Assembly (NCBI RefSeq): GCF_013778505.1
Contig: NZ_JAAOWU010000007.1
Span: forward strand, 1-64,000
DNA length: 64,000 nucleotides
Direction: 5' to 3'
Origin: Pseudomonas sivasensis
Lineage (GTDB): Bacteria > Pseudomonadota > Gammaproteobacteria > Pseudomonadales > Pseudomonadaceae
A program made the position numbers and the translations under genes. Every line of letters begins with the position of its first letter. Position 1 is the first letter of the stretch. The notes under the pieces are model-generated. The model saw only the letters and a program-made list of their open reading frames with translations. It did no database searches and had not been told where the DNA came from. This document shows, one piece after another, positions 26,220 to 39,973 of this stretch.

Positions 26220-27551
26220 TTATTCGGTGTGCCCGCTGATGCGTTTTCCCCAGGCAATGGCCGTGGCGGTCAACTGTTGTTCATCCATGCGGGTGAGTTG
26301 CCGATCGTCGAGCAACTGCTTGCCGGCGACCCAAAGGTGTTTCACGCAATCGCGCCCGGTGGCATATATAAGCTGTGAGACCGGATCGTAGATCGGTTGT
26401 TGCGCCAGCCCTGTGAGATCGAAGGCGACCATATCCGCCGCCTTGCCCACTTCCAGGGAGCCAATCTCGCTTTCCAGGCCCATGGCCCGCGCACCGTTGA
26501 GCGTAGCCATACGCAATGCACGGTGCGCGTCCAGCGCGGTGGCCGAGCCGGCGACGGCCTTGGCCAGCATCGCAGCGGTGCGGGTTTCGCCCAACAGGTC
26601 CAGGTCATTGTTGCTGGCGGCGCCATCGGTGCCGATGGCCACATTGACCCCAGCCTGCCACAGACGCTCCACCGGGCAGAAGCCGCTGGCCAGTTTAAGG
26701 TTGGATTCCGGGCAATGGATAACGCTGGTGTTGCTTTCTACCAGCAAAGCCAGGTCGTCCTCGCTGATTTGAGTCATATGAACGGCCTGGAAGCGCGGCC
26801 CCAGTAATCCGAGGCGGCCCAAGCGTGCCAGCGGGCGTTCGCCGGTCTGTTCGACGGCTTGCTGCACCTCGAAGGCGGTTTCGTGCACGTGCATATGGAT
26901 CGCGGCGTCCAGCTCTTCGGCGATCACCCGAATCTTTTCAAGGTTGGCATCGCACACGGTATAGGGCGCGTGGGGGCCGAACGTAATCTTGATGCGCGGG
27001 TGGTGCTTGAGGTCGCCGAACAGCTCGATGCCCTGGCGGATCGCCTCATCGGCGGTGCTGGCGCCGGGAATCGGGAAGTCGAGGATCGGAATCGCGATCT
27101 GTGCACGCATGCCGCTGTTGTGCACGCAATCGCTGGCGACCTTGGGGTAGAAGTACATGTCGGAGAAGCAAGTGATGCCGCCCTTGAGTTGCTCGGCGAT
27201 GGCCAGGTCGGTGCCATCACGCACGAAGGCTTCATCGACCCACTTGGCTTCGGCGGGCCAGATGTGTTTTTCCAGCCAGGTCATCAAGGGCAGGTCATCG
27301 GCCAGGCCGCGAAACAGGCTCATCGCCGCGTGCCCGTGGGCGTTGATCAGGCCTGGGCTGAGCAGCATCCCTGGCAGTTCGCGCACCTCAGTGGCTGACA
27401 GCTTCAAGGCAGCGGCCCGCGGCCCGATAAAGGCAATGCGCCCATCGCGGATGCCCACGCCATGTTCCTTGAGCACCACGCCAGCAGGTTCGACAGGTAC
27501 CAGCCAGGTTGGCAGTAGCAGTAAGTCGAGCGGGGCGGCAGTGGAGGTCAT
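26220..27551 (-). CDS. mtaD: 5'-methylthioadenosine / S-adenosylhomocysteine deaminase (TRZ/ATZ family)
   Basis: A 443-residue amidohydrolase. Metal ligands are visible as INAHGHAAM (HxH), the [10 protein letters not shown] stretch with the third His and Glu, a His in AVHMTQ and the Asp in [12 protein letters not shown]. The P. aeruginosa gene at the same place (PA3170) is an MTA deaminase that makes 5'-methylthioinosine, replacing the direct MTA phosphorylase step in methionine salvage. Divergent mtnA at 27661 belongs to the same pathway, with 109 bases between the starts. Confidence 0.88.
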   Translation of the reverse strand: MTSTAAPLDLLLLPTWLVPVEPAGVVLKEHGVGIRDGRIAFIGPRAAALKLSATEVRELPGMLLSPGLINAHGHAAMSLFRGLADDLPLMTWLEKHIWPAEAKWVDEAFVRDGTDLAIAEQLKGGITCFSDMYFYPKVASDCVHNSGMRAQIAIPILDFPIPGASTADEAIRQGIELFGDLKHHPRIKITFGPHAPYTVCDANLEKIRVIAEELDAAIHMHVHETAFEVQQAVEQTGERPLARLGRLGLLGPRFQAVHMTQISEDDLALLVESNTSVIHCPESNLKLASGFCPVERLWQAGVNVAIGTDGAASNNDLDLLGETRTAAMLAKAVAGSATALDAHRALRMATLNGARAMGLESEIGSLEVGKAADMVAFDLTGLAQQPIYDPVSQLIYATGRDCVKHLWVAGKQLLDDRQLTRMDEQQLTATAIAWGKRISGHTE

Positions 27552-27660
27552 CGCAGGCTTCTTCCCGGGCAGCTATAAAAGAAGCGCGAAGTATACCCGA
27601 GCGTCCTGGCTGGCGGATCGCTATAATCGGCGGCTTTTGTTCATGAGTGCGGAGTAAGGG

Positions 27661-28731
27661 ATGCGCGACCGACTGTTGGCAGCGGAGAAAGTGAAGGCCA
27701 TCGATTGGCGTGATGGCACGCTGCATCTGCTCGATCAGCGTGCCTTGCCGTCCCAGGAAAACTGGGTGGCCTGCTCCACGGTCGACGATGTGGCTGCCGC
27801 CATTCGCGCCATGGTGGTGCGTGGTGCGCCGGCCATCGGTATCAGTGCGGCCTATGGCTTGGTACTGGCCGCCCGTGATCGTATGGCCGAGGGCGAAGAC
27901 TGGCAGGCTGCGTGGGAGGAGGATTACGCACTGCTGGCCGATACTCGTCCCACAGCGTCGAACCTGTTCTGGGCCCTCAAGCGCATGCGCGATCGCCTGG
28001 ATCGCATCAAGATGCACGCCGATCCGCTGGCAGTCCTGGAAGCAGAGGCCATCGCGATCCATGAAAGTGACCGCGAAGCCAACCTTGTGATGGCGCAGTT
28101 GGGCGTTGAGCGGATTCGCAAGCACCAGGGCAACGCCCAGGCGATCCTGACCCACGGCAATGCCGGCGCGTTGGCGACGGGCGGCGTCGGCACGGCCCTC
28201 GGGGTTGTGCGTGCGGCCTTCTTGGAGGGTTTGGTTGAACACGTCTATGCCAATGAAACCCGGCCCTGGCTGCAAGGTTCGCGGCTGACGGCCTGGGAGT
28301 TGGCGGGCGAGGGCATCCCTGTCACGGTCAATGCCGACTCGGCGGGCGCGCATATCCTCAAGACCAAAGGCGTGACCTGGGTGATCGTCGGGGCTGACTG
28401 TATTGCGGCCAATGGAGATGTGGTCAGCACGATCGGCACGTACCAGTTGGCCGTGTGTGCCATGCATCACGGCGTGCGGTTTATGGTGGTGGCGCCGAGT
28501 TCGACCTTGGATCTGATGATGGCCACTGGCGAAGATGTTGCGTTGGAAGAGCGCGATCCGGGTGAGCTGCTGGAGGTCAACGGGAAGCGCCTGGAGGTTA
28601 ATGCGTTTAACCCGGTATTTGATGTGACTCCGGCCGACTTGATTGATGTGATTGTGACTGAGAAGGGCGTGGTTGAGCGGCCGGATACGGCGAAATTGGC
28701 CAAGCTGATGTGCCGTAAGCGGCTGCATTGA
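27661..28731 (+). CDS. mtnA: Methylthioribose-1-phosphate isomerase homologue with altered active site
   Basis: A 356-residue member of the eIF2B-like MtnA family, which converts 5-methylthioribose-1-phosphate to the ribulose form in methionine salvage. RGAPAIG (54-60), [16 protein letters not shown] and the C-terminal [17 protein letters not shown] are normal. However the catalytic-cysteine motif THCNAG reads THGNAG (Gly166), the GADRI motif reads GADCI (Asp246 kept, Arg247 to Cys), and the conserved NKIGT reads STIGT (256-260). All three were checked at codon level (GGC, TGT, AGC ACG). The frame is intact. This protein may be inactive or changed in function, or another mtnA may exist elsewhere. 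ATG 27661 follows GGAGTAAGGG. Confidence 0.85.
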   Translation: MRDRLLAAEKVKAIDWRDGTLHLLDQRALPSQENWVACSTVDDVAAAIRAMVVRGAPAIGISAAYGLVLAARDRMAEGEDWQAAWEEDYALLADTRPTASNLFWALKRMRDRLDRIKMHADPLAVLEAEAIAIHESDREANLVMAQLGVERIRKHQGNAQAILTHGNAGALATGGVGTALGVVRAAFLEGLVEHVYANETRPWLQGSRLTAWELAGEGIPVTVNADSAGAHILKTKGVTWVIVGADCIAANGDVVSTIGTYQLAVCAMHHGVRFMVVAPSSTLDLMMATGEDVALEERDPGELLEVNGKRLEVNAFNPVFDVTPADLIDVIVTEKGVVERPDTAKLAKLMCRKRLH

Positions 28732-28752
28732 GGGCTGCGGTGTCTGTGAAAT

Positions 28753-28833
28753 GGCTACCGGGGGCAAGCCCCTCCCACACTTGAATGACGAACACAGTCA
28801 AAATGTATGAGGGGGCTTGCCCCCGATTGGCCC
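28753..28833. repeat. REPIN after mtnA
   Basis: ACCGGGGGCAAGCCCCTCCC on the left and GAGGGGGCTTGCCCCCGAT on the right form an inverted pair separated by about 25 bases. It is of the same family as at 15411 and 62841. Confidence 0.8.
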
Positions 28834-29154
28834 TGAAAGTCAATAAAACCCTCGGATCCGCCCTCAAAAAAAAGCACCACCCCATCTCTGAGGCCCTCTC
28901 GTCCCCCTCAAGCCTGTCATCCGTCAAATTACTAGTCTCCATGCGCATCAGGGGGATAGGTGCGTGGCGGCGATTGTGATAACATCCGGCGGTTTCCAGG
29001 GCCGCCCCGAGGGGTTGCCTATAACGTGCAGATCCGTGTCATAACTCGTTGATTTGTCGTAAGTCGTTGTCAGGCACTCTGTCGGCAGCGGCGAGCTTCG
29101 TTCGTCCCATATGGATGTGACGAGGTTTCACCCGAAAAAGGAATCAGGCTTCTC
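28834..29154 (+). promoter_or_regulatory. Upstream region of gyrA
   Basis: 321 bases with no gene. An A-run (28866-28875) and two C-rich stretches lie at the left; the promoter of gyrA is expected here but no clear hexamer pair was seen. AAAAAGGAATCAGG gives the ribosome site just before the ATG. Confidence 0.4.
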
Positions 29155-31815
<2,661 letters not shown>

Positions 31816-31824
31816 GCGGACACA

Positions 31825-31853
31825 AAGGGGGCGGATGAAGATTCGCCCCCTTG
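31825..31853 (+). terminator. Terminator after gyrA
   Basis: AAGGGGGCG and CGCCCCCTT form a nine-pair stem with a ten-base loop followed by TTGTTGTTTG. It separates gyrA from the serC operon. Confidence 0.8.
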
Positions 31854-31925
31854 TTGTTTGTCCCTTGTGAAATATTGAAATCCCGATTTATTGCACCACC
31901 CCACCAGATCAGAGTGAGATTGGAT

Positions 31926-33011
31926 GTGAGCAAGAGAGCCTATAACTTCTGTGCCGGTCCCGCGGCGCTTCCTGAAGCAGTCCTGCAGCGTGCGCAGGGT
32001 GAACTCCTCGACTGGCATGGAAAAGGCCTCTCCGTGATGGAAATGAGCCATCGCAGCGATGAGTTCGTATCCATTGCTACCAAGGCCGAGCAGGATCTGC
32101 GCGACTTGCTGGACATTCCATCCAATTACAAAGTGCTGTTCCTGCAGGGTGGCGCGAGCCAGCAGTTCGCCCAGATCCCGCTGAACCTGCTGCCGGAAGA
32201 CGGCACTGCCGACTACATCGACACCGGTATCTGGGGGCAGAAGGCTATTGAAGAGGCCTCGCGCTACGGTCACGTCAACGTTGCCGGCACCGCCAAGCCC
32301 TACGACTACTTCGCCATCCCAGGTCAGAACGAATGGAAGCTGTCGAAGGATGCGGCCTACGTGCACTACGTCGCGAACGAAACCATTGGCGGCCTGGAGT
32401 TCGACTGGGTGCCGGAAGTCGGCGACGTTCCGCTGGTGTGCGACATGTCCTCGGACATCCTCTCGCGGCCTATCGATGTGTCCAAGTACGGCATGATCTA
32501 TGCCGGCGCGCAGAAGAACATCGGTCCAAGTGGCATCCTGGTTAACATCGTTCGTGAAGACCTGCTGGGCCGCGCCCGTTCGCTGTGCCCGACCATGCTC
32601 AACTACAAGGTCGCAGCCGACAACGGATCGATGTACAACACCCCGCCGGCGTTCTCCTGGTACCTGTCCGGCCTGGTATTCGAGTGGCTGAAAGAGCAGG
32701 GCGGTGTCGCCGCCATGGGCAAGCTCAACGAAGAGAAGAAGCGCACCCTGTACGACTTCATTGACGCCAGCGGCCTGTATAGCAACCCCATCAATCCAAG
32801 CGACCGCTCGTGGATGAACGTGCCGTTCCGCCTGGCTGACGACCGTCTGGACAAACCATTCCTGGCCGGTGCCGACGCGCGCGGCCTGTTGAACCTCAAG
32901 GGCCACCGTTCGGTGGGTGGCATGCGCGCCTCCATCTATAACGCTGTCGACATCCACGCGATCAATGCGCTGGTTGCCTACATGGCAGAGTTCGAAAAGG
33001 AACACGGCTAA
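31926..33011 (+). CDS. serC: Phosphoserine aminotransferase
   Basis: A 361-residue PLP enzyme that makes phosphoserine from 3-phosphohydroxypyruvate and serves also in pyridoxal phosphate synthesis. The start is GTG at 31926, giving the conserved SKRAYNFCAGPAALPE. The PLP lysine is Lys197 in YAGAQKNIGPSG, and the C-terminal KGHRSVGGMRASIYNAV is typical. First gene of a tightly packed run (serC-pheA-hisC-tyrA::aroA-cmk); the stop overlaps the pheA start (TAATG). Confidence 0.97.
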   Translation: MSKRAYNFCAGPAALPEAVLQRAQGELLDWHGKGLSVMEMSHRSDEFVSIATKAEQDLRDLLDIPSNYKVLFLQGGASQQFAQIPLNLLPEDGTADYIDTGIWGQKAIEEASRYGHVNVAGTAKPYDYFAIPGQNEWKLSKDAAYVHYVANETIGGLEFDWVPEVGDVPLVCDMSSDILSRPIDVSKYGMIYAGAQKNIGPSGILVNIVREDLLGRARSLCPTMLNYKVAADNGSMYNTPPAFSWYLSGLVFEWLKEQGGVAAMGKLNEEKKRTLYDFIDASGLYSNPINPSDRSWMNVPFRLADDRLDKPFLAGADARGLLNLKGHRSVGGMRASIYNAVDIHAINALVAYMAEFEKEHG

Positions 33012-34105
33012 TGTCTGAACAAGAGCTCAAGGCCCTGCGTGTACGCATTGACAGCCTGGATGAGAAAGTCCTGGAGCTGATCAGTGAACGTGCGCGGTGC
33101 GCCCAGGAAGTGGCACGGGTGAAGATGGCGTCCCTCGCTGAAGGCGAAGTGCCGGTGTTCTACCGCCCCGAGCGTGAAGCTCAGGTGCTCAAACGCGTGA
33201 TGGAGCGTAACAAGGGGCCGCTGGGCAACGAAGAGATGGCGCGGTTGTTCCGTGAAATCATGTCGTCGTGCCTGGCGCTTGAGCAGCCGCTGAAGGTTGC
33301 TTATCTCGGTCCTGAGGGTACGTTTACCCAGGCGGCGGCCATGAAGCACTTCGGCCACGCTGTGATCAGCAAGCCGATGGCGGCCATCGACGAAGTGTTC
33401 CGTGAAGTGGCGGCCGGTGCGGTGAATTTTGGCGTGGTGCCAGTGGAAAACTCCACTGAAGGCGCGGTCAACCACACCCTGGACAGCTTCCTTGAGCACG
33501 ACATGGTGATCTGCGGCGAAGTCGAGCTGCGTATCCACCATCACCTGCTGGTGGGCGAGAACACCAAGACCGACAGCATCAGCCGCATCTATTCCCACGC
33601 CCAGTCCCTGGCCCAGTGCCGAAAGTGGCTGGATGCCCACTACCCGAATGTCGAGCGCGTGGCGGTATCCAGCAACGCCGAAGCGGCCAAGCGTGTCAAA
33701 GGTGAGTGGAACTCGGCGGCGATTGCCGGTGATATGGCCGCAGGTCTTTATGGCTTGACGCGTCTAGCCGAAAAAATCGAGGACCGTCCGGACAACTCCA
33801 CGCGCTTCCTGATGATCGGCAGCCAGGAAGTGCCGCCGACCGGCGACGACAAGACTTCGATCATCGTCTCGATGAGCAACAAGCCTGGCGCGCTGCATGA
33901 ACTGCTGGTGCCGTTTCACGACAACGGGATTGACCTGACGCGCATCGAGACTCGTCCTTCGCGCAGCGGTAAATGGACGTACGTGTTCTTTATCGATTTC
34001 ATCGGCCATCACCGCGACCCGCTGGTCAAAGGTGTGCTGGAGAAAATCAGTCAAGAGGCCGTGGCGCTCAAGGTGCTGGGCTCTTACCCGAAAGCGGTTT
34101 TGTGA
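33011..34105 (+). CDS. pheA: Chorismate mutase / prephenate dehydratase (P-protein)
   Basis: A 364-residue bifunctional enzyme leading to phenylpyruvate and phenylalanine. AroQ-type chorismate mutase at ~1-90 (LRVRIDSLDEKVLELISERA), prephenate dehydratase at ~95-275 (VAYLGPEGTFTQAAA; VVPVENSTEGAVNHT; the STRFLMIG motif with catalytic Thr), ACT regulatory domain at ~285-360 (KPGALHELL; ETRPSRSGKWTYVFF), which binds phenylalanine. Translationally coupled to serC. Confidence 0.97.
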   Translation: MSEQELKALRVRIDSLDEKVLELISERARCAQEVARVKMASLAEGEVPVFYRPEREAQVLKRVMERNKGPLGNEEMARLFREIMSSCLALEQPLKVAYLGPEGTFTQAAAMKHFGHAVISKPMAAIDEVFREVAAGAVNFGVVPVENSTEGAVNHTLDSFLEHDMVICGEVELRIHHHLLVGENTKTDSISRIYSHAQSLAQCRKWLDAHYPNVERVAVSSNAEAAKRVKGEWNSAAIAGDMAAGLYGLTRLAEKIEDRPDNSTRFLMIGSQEVPPTGDDKTSIIVSMSNKPGALHELLVPFHDNGIDLTRIETRPSRSGKWTYVFFIDFIGHHRDPLVKGVLEKISQEAVALKVLGSYPKAVL

Positions 34106-34114
34106 GGCGTTAAC

Positions 34115-35227
34115 ATGAGTGGCAACTTCCTCGCCCTGGCTCAGCCGGGCGTGCAACAACTGTCGCCTTACGTTCCGGGCAAGCCTGTGGACGAGCTGGC
34201 GCGTGAGTTGAACCTGGATCCGTCGAAGATCGTCAAGCTGGCGAGCAACGAGAACCCGCTGGGCCCTAGCCCCAAAGTGCTGGCGGCGATTCGTGAGGAA
34301 CTGGCCGAGCTGACCCGTTACCCGGATGGCAACGGCTTCGCCCTGAAGTCGTTGTTGGCGGAAAAGTGCCGGGTCGATCTGAACCAAGTGACCCTGGGTA
34401 ACGGCTCCAATGACATCCTTGAGCTGGTCGGTCGCGCTTACTTGGCGCCAGGCCTGAATGCGGTGTTCAGTGAACATGCGTTCGCGGTTTACCCGATTGT
34501 CACTCAAGCCGTCGGTGCTGATGCGCGCGTGATTCCTGCCAAGGATTGGGGGCATGACTTGCCAGCGATGCTGGCAGCAATCGACGCCCAGACCCGCGTC
34601 GTGTTCATCGCCAATCCGAATAACCCGACGGGTACCTGGTTCGATGAGCAGGCGCTCAACGAATTCCTGCAGGATGTGCCCGAGCACGTGCTGGTCGTGC
34701 TGGACGAGGCCTACATCGAATACGCAGAAGGCAGCGACCTGCCGGACGGCCTGGATTTCCTGGCGGCGTATCCGAACCTGCTGGTGTCGCGCACTTTCTC
34801 CAAGGCTTACGGCCTTGCTTCGCTGCGGGTTGGCTATGGTCTGTCCACGGCGGTGGTAGCTGACGTGCTGAACCGAGTACGCCAACCGTTCAACGTCAAC
34901 AGCCTCGCCTTGGCGGCGGCTTGTGCGGCGGTGAAGGATGCCGAGTACCTGGAAGAAGGTCGGCGCATCAACGAAAACGGCATGCTGCAGTTGCAGGAAG
35001 GCTTGCGTGAGTTGGGCCTGGGCTGGATTCCGTCCAAGGGCAACTTTATTTGCGTCGACCTCGGCCAAGTGGCCGCGCCTGTTTTCCAGGGTCTGTTGCG
35101 CGAAGGTGTGATCGTGCGTCCGGTGGCTAACTACGGCATGCCCAACCACCTGCGCATCACCATCGGCTTGCCGGCTGAAAACAGCCGCTTCCTGGAAGCG
35201 CTGGCCAAGGTTCTGGCTCGTGGTTGA
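34115..35227 (+). CDS. hisC: Histidinol-phosphate aminotransferase
   Basis: A 370-residue PLP aminotransferase of the HisC2 type. It transaminates imidazole-acetol phosphate in histidine synthesis and, in this aromatic context, probably also aromatic keto acids. ASNENPLGPSP is the N-terminal substrate loop, NPNNPTGTW the PLP-phosphate region and Lys230 in TFSKAYGLASLRVGYG the Schiff-base residue. It starts nine bases after pheA and overlaps the next gene's GTG start by eight bases. Confidence 0.95.
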   Translation: MSGNFLALAQPGVQQLSPYVPGKPVDELARELNLDPSKIVKLASNENPLGPSPKVLAAIREELAELTRYPDGNGFALKSLLAEKCRVDLNQVTLGNGSNDILELVGRAYLAPGLNAVFSEHAFAVYPIVTQAVGADARVIPAKDWGHDLPAMLAAIDAQTRVVFIANPNNPTGTWFDEQALNEFLQDVPEHVLVVLDEAYIEYAEGSDLPDGLDFLAAYPNLLVSRTFSKAYGLASLRVGYGLSTAVVADVLNRVRQPFNVNSLALAAACAAVKDAEYLEEGRRINENGMLQLQEGLRELGLGWIPSKGNFICVDLGQVAAPVFQGLLREGVIVRPVANYGMPNHLRITIGLPAENSRFLEALAKVLARG

Positions 35228-37466
35228 TGTCACTGCATTGCAACCTGCTGTGCCTATGATCGGTCGCCTGGTGGTGGTCGGCCTGGGGTTGATCGGCGGC
35301 TCCTTCGCCAAAGGCCTGCGTGAAAGTGGGCTATGCGGTGAAGTGGTCGGCGTCGACCTGGACCCTCAATCGCGCAAGCTAGCGGTTGAGCTGGGCGTGG
35401 TGGACCGCTGTGAAGCGGACTTGGCGCTCGCGTGTCATGGCGCGGATGTGATCCAGCTAGCGGTACCGATCCTGGCCATGGAGAAGTTGCTGGCGTTGTT
35501 GGCGGGTATGGACTTGGGGCAGGCGATTCTCACGGATGTCGGCAGTGCCAAAGGCAATGTGGTGCGCGCGGCGCAACTTGCATTTGGCGGGATGCCCGCG
35601 CGCTTCGTACCGGGCCACCCGATTGCAGGTTCCGAGCAGAGCGGGGTGGAGGCGTCCAATGCGCAGTTGTTCCGTCGGCATAAAGTGATCCTGACGCCGT
35701 CGGAGCAAACCGATCCCGCTGCGTTGGCGGTGGTGGATCGTCTGTGGCGTGAGTTGGGGGCGGACGTCGAGCATATGCAAGTCGAGCGCCATGACGAAGT
35801 GCTAGCGGCAACCAGTCATTTACCGCATTTGCTGGCATTTGGTCTGGTGGACTCTTTGGCCAAGCGCAATGAGAACTTGGATATTTTCCGCTACGCAGCC
35901 GGTGGTTTCCGCGATTTCACGCGAATTGCCGGCAGCGACCCGGTGATGTGGCACGACATCTTTCTCGCCAATCGCGAAGCGGTGTTGCGTACTCTGGACA
36001 CTTTCCGCAGTGATCTCGACGCCCTGCGCGATGCAGTGGATGCGGGTGATGGTCATCAATTGTTGGGCGTGTTCACCCGTGCGCGGGTGGCGCGTGAGCA
36101 TTTCAGCAAGATCCTGGCGCGCCGGGCCTATGTGGAAACCGCTGTGAACGCCGACGAGTTGACCTTTGTCGCCAACCCGGGTGGCCGCCTGAGCGGGCGC
36201 ATCCGTGTGCCGGGCGATAAGTCGATTTCTCATCGGTCAATCATGTTGGGCTCATTGGCCGACGGCGTGACCGAGGTCGAAGGCTTCCTTGAGGGCGAAG
36301 ATGCTCTGGCGACCTTGCAGGCGTTTCGTGACATGGGAGTGGTCATTGAAGGTCCGCACCATGGGCGCGTGACCATTCATGGCGTGGGCTTGAATGGCTT
36401 GAAGCCGGCGCCGGGGCCGATTTACCTGGGGAACTCGGGCACGTCCATGCGGCTGTTGTCCGGCTTGCTGGCAGCGCAAAGCTTTGACAGCGTGTTGACT
36501 GGCGATGCGTCGTTGTCCAAGCGCCCAATGAGCCGCGTGGCCAAGCCGCTGCGGGAGATGGGCGCAGTGATCGAAACCGGGCCGCAAGGACGTCCACCGC
36601 TGACCATTCGTGGTGGGCAGTCGCTCAAAGGTTTGGACTATGTGTTGCCGATGGCCAGCGCCCAGGTCAAATCCTGTTTGTTGCTGGCCGGGCTATACGC
36701 CAAAGGCAAGACCGCAGTGACCGAGCCAGCACCTACGCGCGATCATACCGAGCGCATGTTGCGAGGTTTTGGCTATCCCGTGAGGGTGCAGGGTGCTACC
36801 GCAGCGGTTGAGTCGGGTCATACGCTGACTGCTACCCGTATTGAGGTGCCGGGGGATATTTCCTCGGCGGCGTTTTTTATGGTGGCTGCGTCGATTGCCG
36901 AGGGTTCCGAGTTATTGCTGGAACATGTCGGCATCAACCCTACCCGTACCGGGGTGATTGATATCCTGCGGCTGATGGGGGCAGATATCAGTCTGGAGCA
37001 CCAGCGCGAAGTCGGTGGAGAACCTGTCGCAGACCTGCGTGTGCGTGCTGCCGTTCTGAAGGGGATCGAGATCCCAGAAGCGCTCGTGCCGTTGGCCATT
37101 GATGAGTTTCCGGTGTTGTTTATTGCGGCGGCCTGCGCTGAAGGTCGGACCGTTTTGCGTGGGGCTCAGGAGTTGCGCGTGAAGGAGTCCGACCGTATCC
37201 AGGTGATGGCCGACGGTCTGCTCACGCTAGGCGTGAAGTGTGAAGCTACCCCTGATGGGATTATCATTGACGGTGGCCTGATGGGCGGTGGTGAAGTCCA
37301 TGCCCATGGTGATCACCGGATTGCCATGGCGTTCAGCGTAGCGTCCCTGCGGGCGACTGCGCCGATCCGTATCCGCGACTGCGCCAATGTTGCTACGTCC
37401 TTTCCGAATTTTCTTACACTGTGTGCCCAAGTCGGCATCCGTGTTGCCCAAGAGGCTCAATTGTGA
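35220..37466 (+). CDS. tyrA-aroA: Prephenate dehydrogenase / EPSP synthase fusion
   Basis: A 748-residue fusion typical of pseudomonads. The N-terminal part (~1-295) is TyrA: Rossmann [33 protein letters not shown] and the [11 protein letters not shown] motif. The C-terminal part (~310-748) is AroA (5-enolpyruvylshikimate-3-phosphate synthase): [34 protein letters not shown], and the late RVKESDRI and DHRIAMAF motifs. Both work around chorismate: AroA two steps before it, TyrA after it. GTG 35220 after AAGG was chosen; ATG 35256 (MIGRLVVVG) is an alternative. Confidence 0.95.
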   Translation: MVDVTALQPAVPMIGRLVVVGLGLIGGSFAKGLRESGLCGEVVGVDLDPQSRKLAVELGVVDRCEADLALACHGADVIQLAVPILAMEKLLALLAGMDLGQAILTDVGSAKGNVVRAAQLAFGGMPARFVPGHPIAGSEQSGVEASNAQLFRRHKVILTPSEQTDPAALAVVDRLWRELGADVEHMQVERHDEVLAATSHLPHLLAFGLVDSLAKRNENLDIFRYAAGGFRDFTRIAGSDPVMWHDIFLANREAVLRTLDTFRSDLDALRDAVDAGDGHQLLGVFTRARVAREHFSKILARRAYVETAVNADELTFVANPGGRLSGRIRVPGDKSISHRSIMLGSLADGVTEVEGFLEGEDALATLQAFRDMGVVIEGPHHGRVTIHGVGLNGLKPAPGPIYLGNSGTSMRLLSGLLAAQSFDSVLTGDASLSKRPMSRVAKPLREMGAVIETGPQGRPPLTIRGGQSLKGLDYVLPMASAQVKSCLLLAGLYAKGKTAVTEPAPTRDHTERMLRGFGYPVRVQGATAAVESGHTLTATRIEVPGDISSAAFFMVAASIAEGSELLLEHVGINPTRTGVIDILRLMGADISLEHQREVGGEPVADLRVRAAVLKGIEIPEALVPLAIDEFPVLFIAAACAEGRTVLRGAQELRVKESDRIQVMADGLLTLGVKCEATPDGIIIDGGLMGGGEVHAHGDHRIAMAFSVASLRATAPIRIRDCANVATSFPNFLTLCAQVGIRVAQEAQL

Positions 37467-38152
37467 ATATCAAAGCACCGGTGATTACCATCGACGGGCC
37501 AAGCGGCTCGGGCAAAGGCACCATCGCCGGCATCCTGGCCAAGCGCCTGGGTTGGTGTCTGCTGGATTCCGGCGCGCTGTACCGGTTGCTGGCGTTTGCC
37601 GCACGCAACCATGGCGTAGACCTGACCAATGAAGAGTCCCTGAAGCTGCTGGCGGCGCACCTAGATGTGCAGTTCGTCGGTGCGACGGAAGGTCATCCCC
37701 AGCGCATCATCCTGGAAGGGGATGATGTGACGGATGATTTGCGCAACGAGCAAGTCGGTTCCTGGGCATCCCAGGTTGCCGCGCTCCCAGCTGTGCGTGA
37801 CGCGTTGCTGCAGCGTCAGCGGGCTTTTCAGGAGCCGCCGGGCCTTGTGGCCGATGGTCGCGACATGGGTACCGTAGTGTTTCCCGAGGCACCGCTGAAG
37901 ATTTTCCTGACGGCCAGCGCCGAGGAACGAGCTCGCCGCCGCTACTTGCAGTTGAAGGGCAAAGTCGATGGTGTTAGTCTGTCGAGTCTGCTAGATGAGA
38001 TCCGTGCACGCGATGAGCGTGATACCCAGCGTGCAGTAGCCCCGCTAAAGCCGGCGGCTGATGCCATACAGTTGGATTCCACGGAGTTGTCCATCGAGCA
38101 GGTGCTGGAACGCATCTTGAGTGAAATCGCCATTCGCGATATCGCCGGGTGA
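37463..38152 (+). CDS. cmk: Cytidylate kinase
   Basis: A 229-residue P-loop kinase phosphorylating CMP and dCMP. Walker A region is [14 protein letters not shown], the NMP-binding part contains [11 protein letters not shown] and [11 protein letters not shown], and the lid is near [13 protein letters not shown]. The GTG start at 37463 overlaps the stop of tyrA-aroA (GTGA) behind GAGG. The cmk-rpsA order is conserved in gamma-proteobacteria. Confidence 0.96.
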   Translation: MNIKAPVITIDGPSGSGKGTIAGILAKRLGWCLLDSGALYRLLAFAARNHGVDLTNEESLKLLAAHLDVQFVGATEGHPQRIILEGDDVTDDLRNEQVGSWASQVAALPAVRDALLQRQRAFQEPPGLVADGRDMGTVVFPEAPLKIFLTASAEERARRRYLQLKGKVDGVSLSSLLDEIRARDERDTQRAVAPLKPAADAIQLDSTELSIEQVLERILSEIAIRDIAG

Positions 38153-38154
38153 TC

Positions 38155-38200
38155 AAGAAGGCCGCAGGGGACCAGTCATAGTCCTGCGGTGGCTTCTTTT
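38155..38200 (+). terminator. Hairpin terminator/attenuator between cmk and rpsA
   Basis: AAGAAGGCCGCAGG pairs with CCTGCGGTGGCTTCTT (one bulge) and is followed by a T-run. It directly follows the cmk stop and should make the long amino-acid operon largely separate from rpsA, with a promoter for rpsA in the remaining 70 bases. Confidence 0.75.
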
Positions 38201-38272
38201 AACTGAAACTGACCCACGCCGTCTGGGGTGTGGAGATGGGCGTATTCTTCGCCCTTATCAACAGGAATTAAA

Positions 38273-39958
38273 ATGAGCGAAAGCTTTGCGGAACTCTTTG
38301 AAGAAAGCCTAAAAACCCTGAACCTTCAGGCAGGCTCCATCATCACCGGTGTTATCGTTGATATCGATTACCAAGCTCGCTGGGTAACCGTTCACGCTGG
38401 TCTGAAGTCTGAAGCTCTGATCCCGCTGGAACAGTTCTACAACGATGCTGGCGATCTGACAATCAATGTCGGTGACGAAGTTCACGTTGCTCTGGACTCG
38501 GTTGAAGACGGTTTCGGTGAAACCAAGCTGTCCCGTGAAAAAGCCAAGCGCGCTGAATGCTGGATTGTTCTCGAAGCAGCCTTCGCAGCTGAAGAAGTGG
38601 TCAAGGGCGTTATCAACGGTAAGGTTAAAGGCGGCTTCACTGTCGACGTTAACGGCATCCGTGCGTTCCTGCCAGGTTCTTTGGTCGACGTTCGTCCTGT
38701 GCGCGACACCACGCACCTGGAAGGCAAAGAACTCGAATTCAAGGTCATCAAACTCGACCAGAAACGCAACAACGTTGTCGTTTCCCGTCGCAGCGTTCTG
38801 GAAGCAGAGAACTCCGCCGAGCGTGAAGCTCTGCTGGAATCCCTGCAGGAAGGCCAACAAGTCAAAGGTATCGTCAAAAACCTCACCGATTACGGCGCAT
38901 TCGTCGATCTGGGTGGCGTCGATGGCCTGCTGCACATTACCGATATGGCTTGGAAGCGTATCAAGCATCCTTCCGAAATCGTCAACGTTGGCGACGAGAT
39001 CGATGTAAAGGTTCTGAAGTACGATCGTGAGCGTAACCGCGTTTCCCTGGGCTTGAAGCAGCTGGGCGAAGATCCATGGGTTGCTATCAAAGCTCGCTAC
39101 CCAGAAAGCACTCGCGTTACCGCGCGTGTTACCAACCTGACCGACTACGGCTGCTTCGCTGAGCTGGAAGAAGGCGTGGAAGGCCTGGTACACGTTTCCG
39201 AAATGGACTGGACCAACAAGAACATCCATCCTTCGAAAGTCGTACAAGTCGGCGACGAAGTGGAAGTTATGGTTCTGGACATCGACGAAGAGCGTCGTCG
39301 TATCTCCCTGGGCATCAAGCAGTGCAAATCTAACCCATGGGAAGATTTCTCTGGCCAGTTCAACAAGGGCGATAAAATCTCCGGCACCATCAAGTCGATC
39401 ACCGATTTCGGTATCTTCATTGGTCTGGACGGCGGCATCGACGGCCTGGTTCACCTGTCCGACATCTCCTGGAACGAAGTTGGCGAAGAAGCTGTTCGTC
39501 GTTTCAAGAAGGGCGACGAGCTGGACACCGTTATCCTGTCGGTTGACCCAGAGCGTGAGCGTATCTCCCTGGGTATCAAGCAACTGGAAAGCGATCCGTT
39601 CTCCGAGTACGTTCAAGAGAACGACAAAGGCGCAATCGTTAAAGGCACTGTGAAAGAAGTTGACGCCAAAGGCGCAATCATCGTTCTGGCCGACGATATC
39701 GAAGCGACTCTGAAAGCCTCCGAAATCAGCCGTGACCGCGTTGAAGACGCGCGCAACGTTCTGAAAGAAGGCCAGGAAGTAGAAGCCAAGATCATCAGCG
39801 TTGATCGCAAGAGCCGCGTGATCCAACTCTCCATCAAGTCGAAAGATGAAGTGGAAGAGAAAGAAGCAATCCAGAGCCTGAAATCGGCTCCGGAAGCTGC
39901 AACCGGCGAGACCACTATGGCCTCCCTGCTGCGCGAAGCAATGGCTAAACAGAACTAA
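38273..39958 (+). CDS. rpsA: 30S ribosomal protein S1
   Basis: A 561-residue protein with six S1/OB repeats that binds mRNA and helps start translation of structured leaders. Repeats are visible through [40 protein letters not shown] and [20 protein letters not shown]. The codon use is the strongly biased pattern of a highly expressed gene (many GTT, CGT and GAA-type codons compared with neighbours). ATG 38273 follows AGGAATTAAA. Confidence 0.98.
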   Translation: MSESFAELFEESLKTLNLQAGSIITGVIVDIDYQARWVTVHAGLKSEALIPLEQFYNDAGDLTINVGDEVHVALDSVEDGFGETKLSREKAKRAECWIVLEAAFAAEEVVKGVINGKVKGGFTVDVNGIRAFLPGSLVDVRPVRDTTHLEGKELEFKVIKLDQKRNNVVVSRRSVLEAENSAEREALLESLQEGQQVKGIVKNLTDYGAFVDLGGVDGLLHITDMAWKRIKHPSEIVNVGDEIDVKVLKYDRERNRVSLGLKQLGEDPWVAIKARYPESTRVTARVTNLTDYGCFAELEEGVEGLVHVSEMDWTNKNIHPSKVVQVGDEVEVMVLDIDEERRRISLGIKQCKSNPWEDFSGQFNKGDKISGTIKSITDFGIFIGLDGGIDGLVHLSDISWNEVGEEAVRRFKKGDELDTVILSVDPERERISLGIKQLESDPFSEYVQENDKGAIVKGTVKEVDAKGAIIVLADDIEATLKASEISRDRVEDARNVLKEGQEVEAKIISVDRKSRVIQLSIKSKDEVEEKEAIQSLKSAPEAATGETTMASLLREAMAKQN

Positions 39959-39973
39959 GTTCTGTAACGCTAT

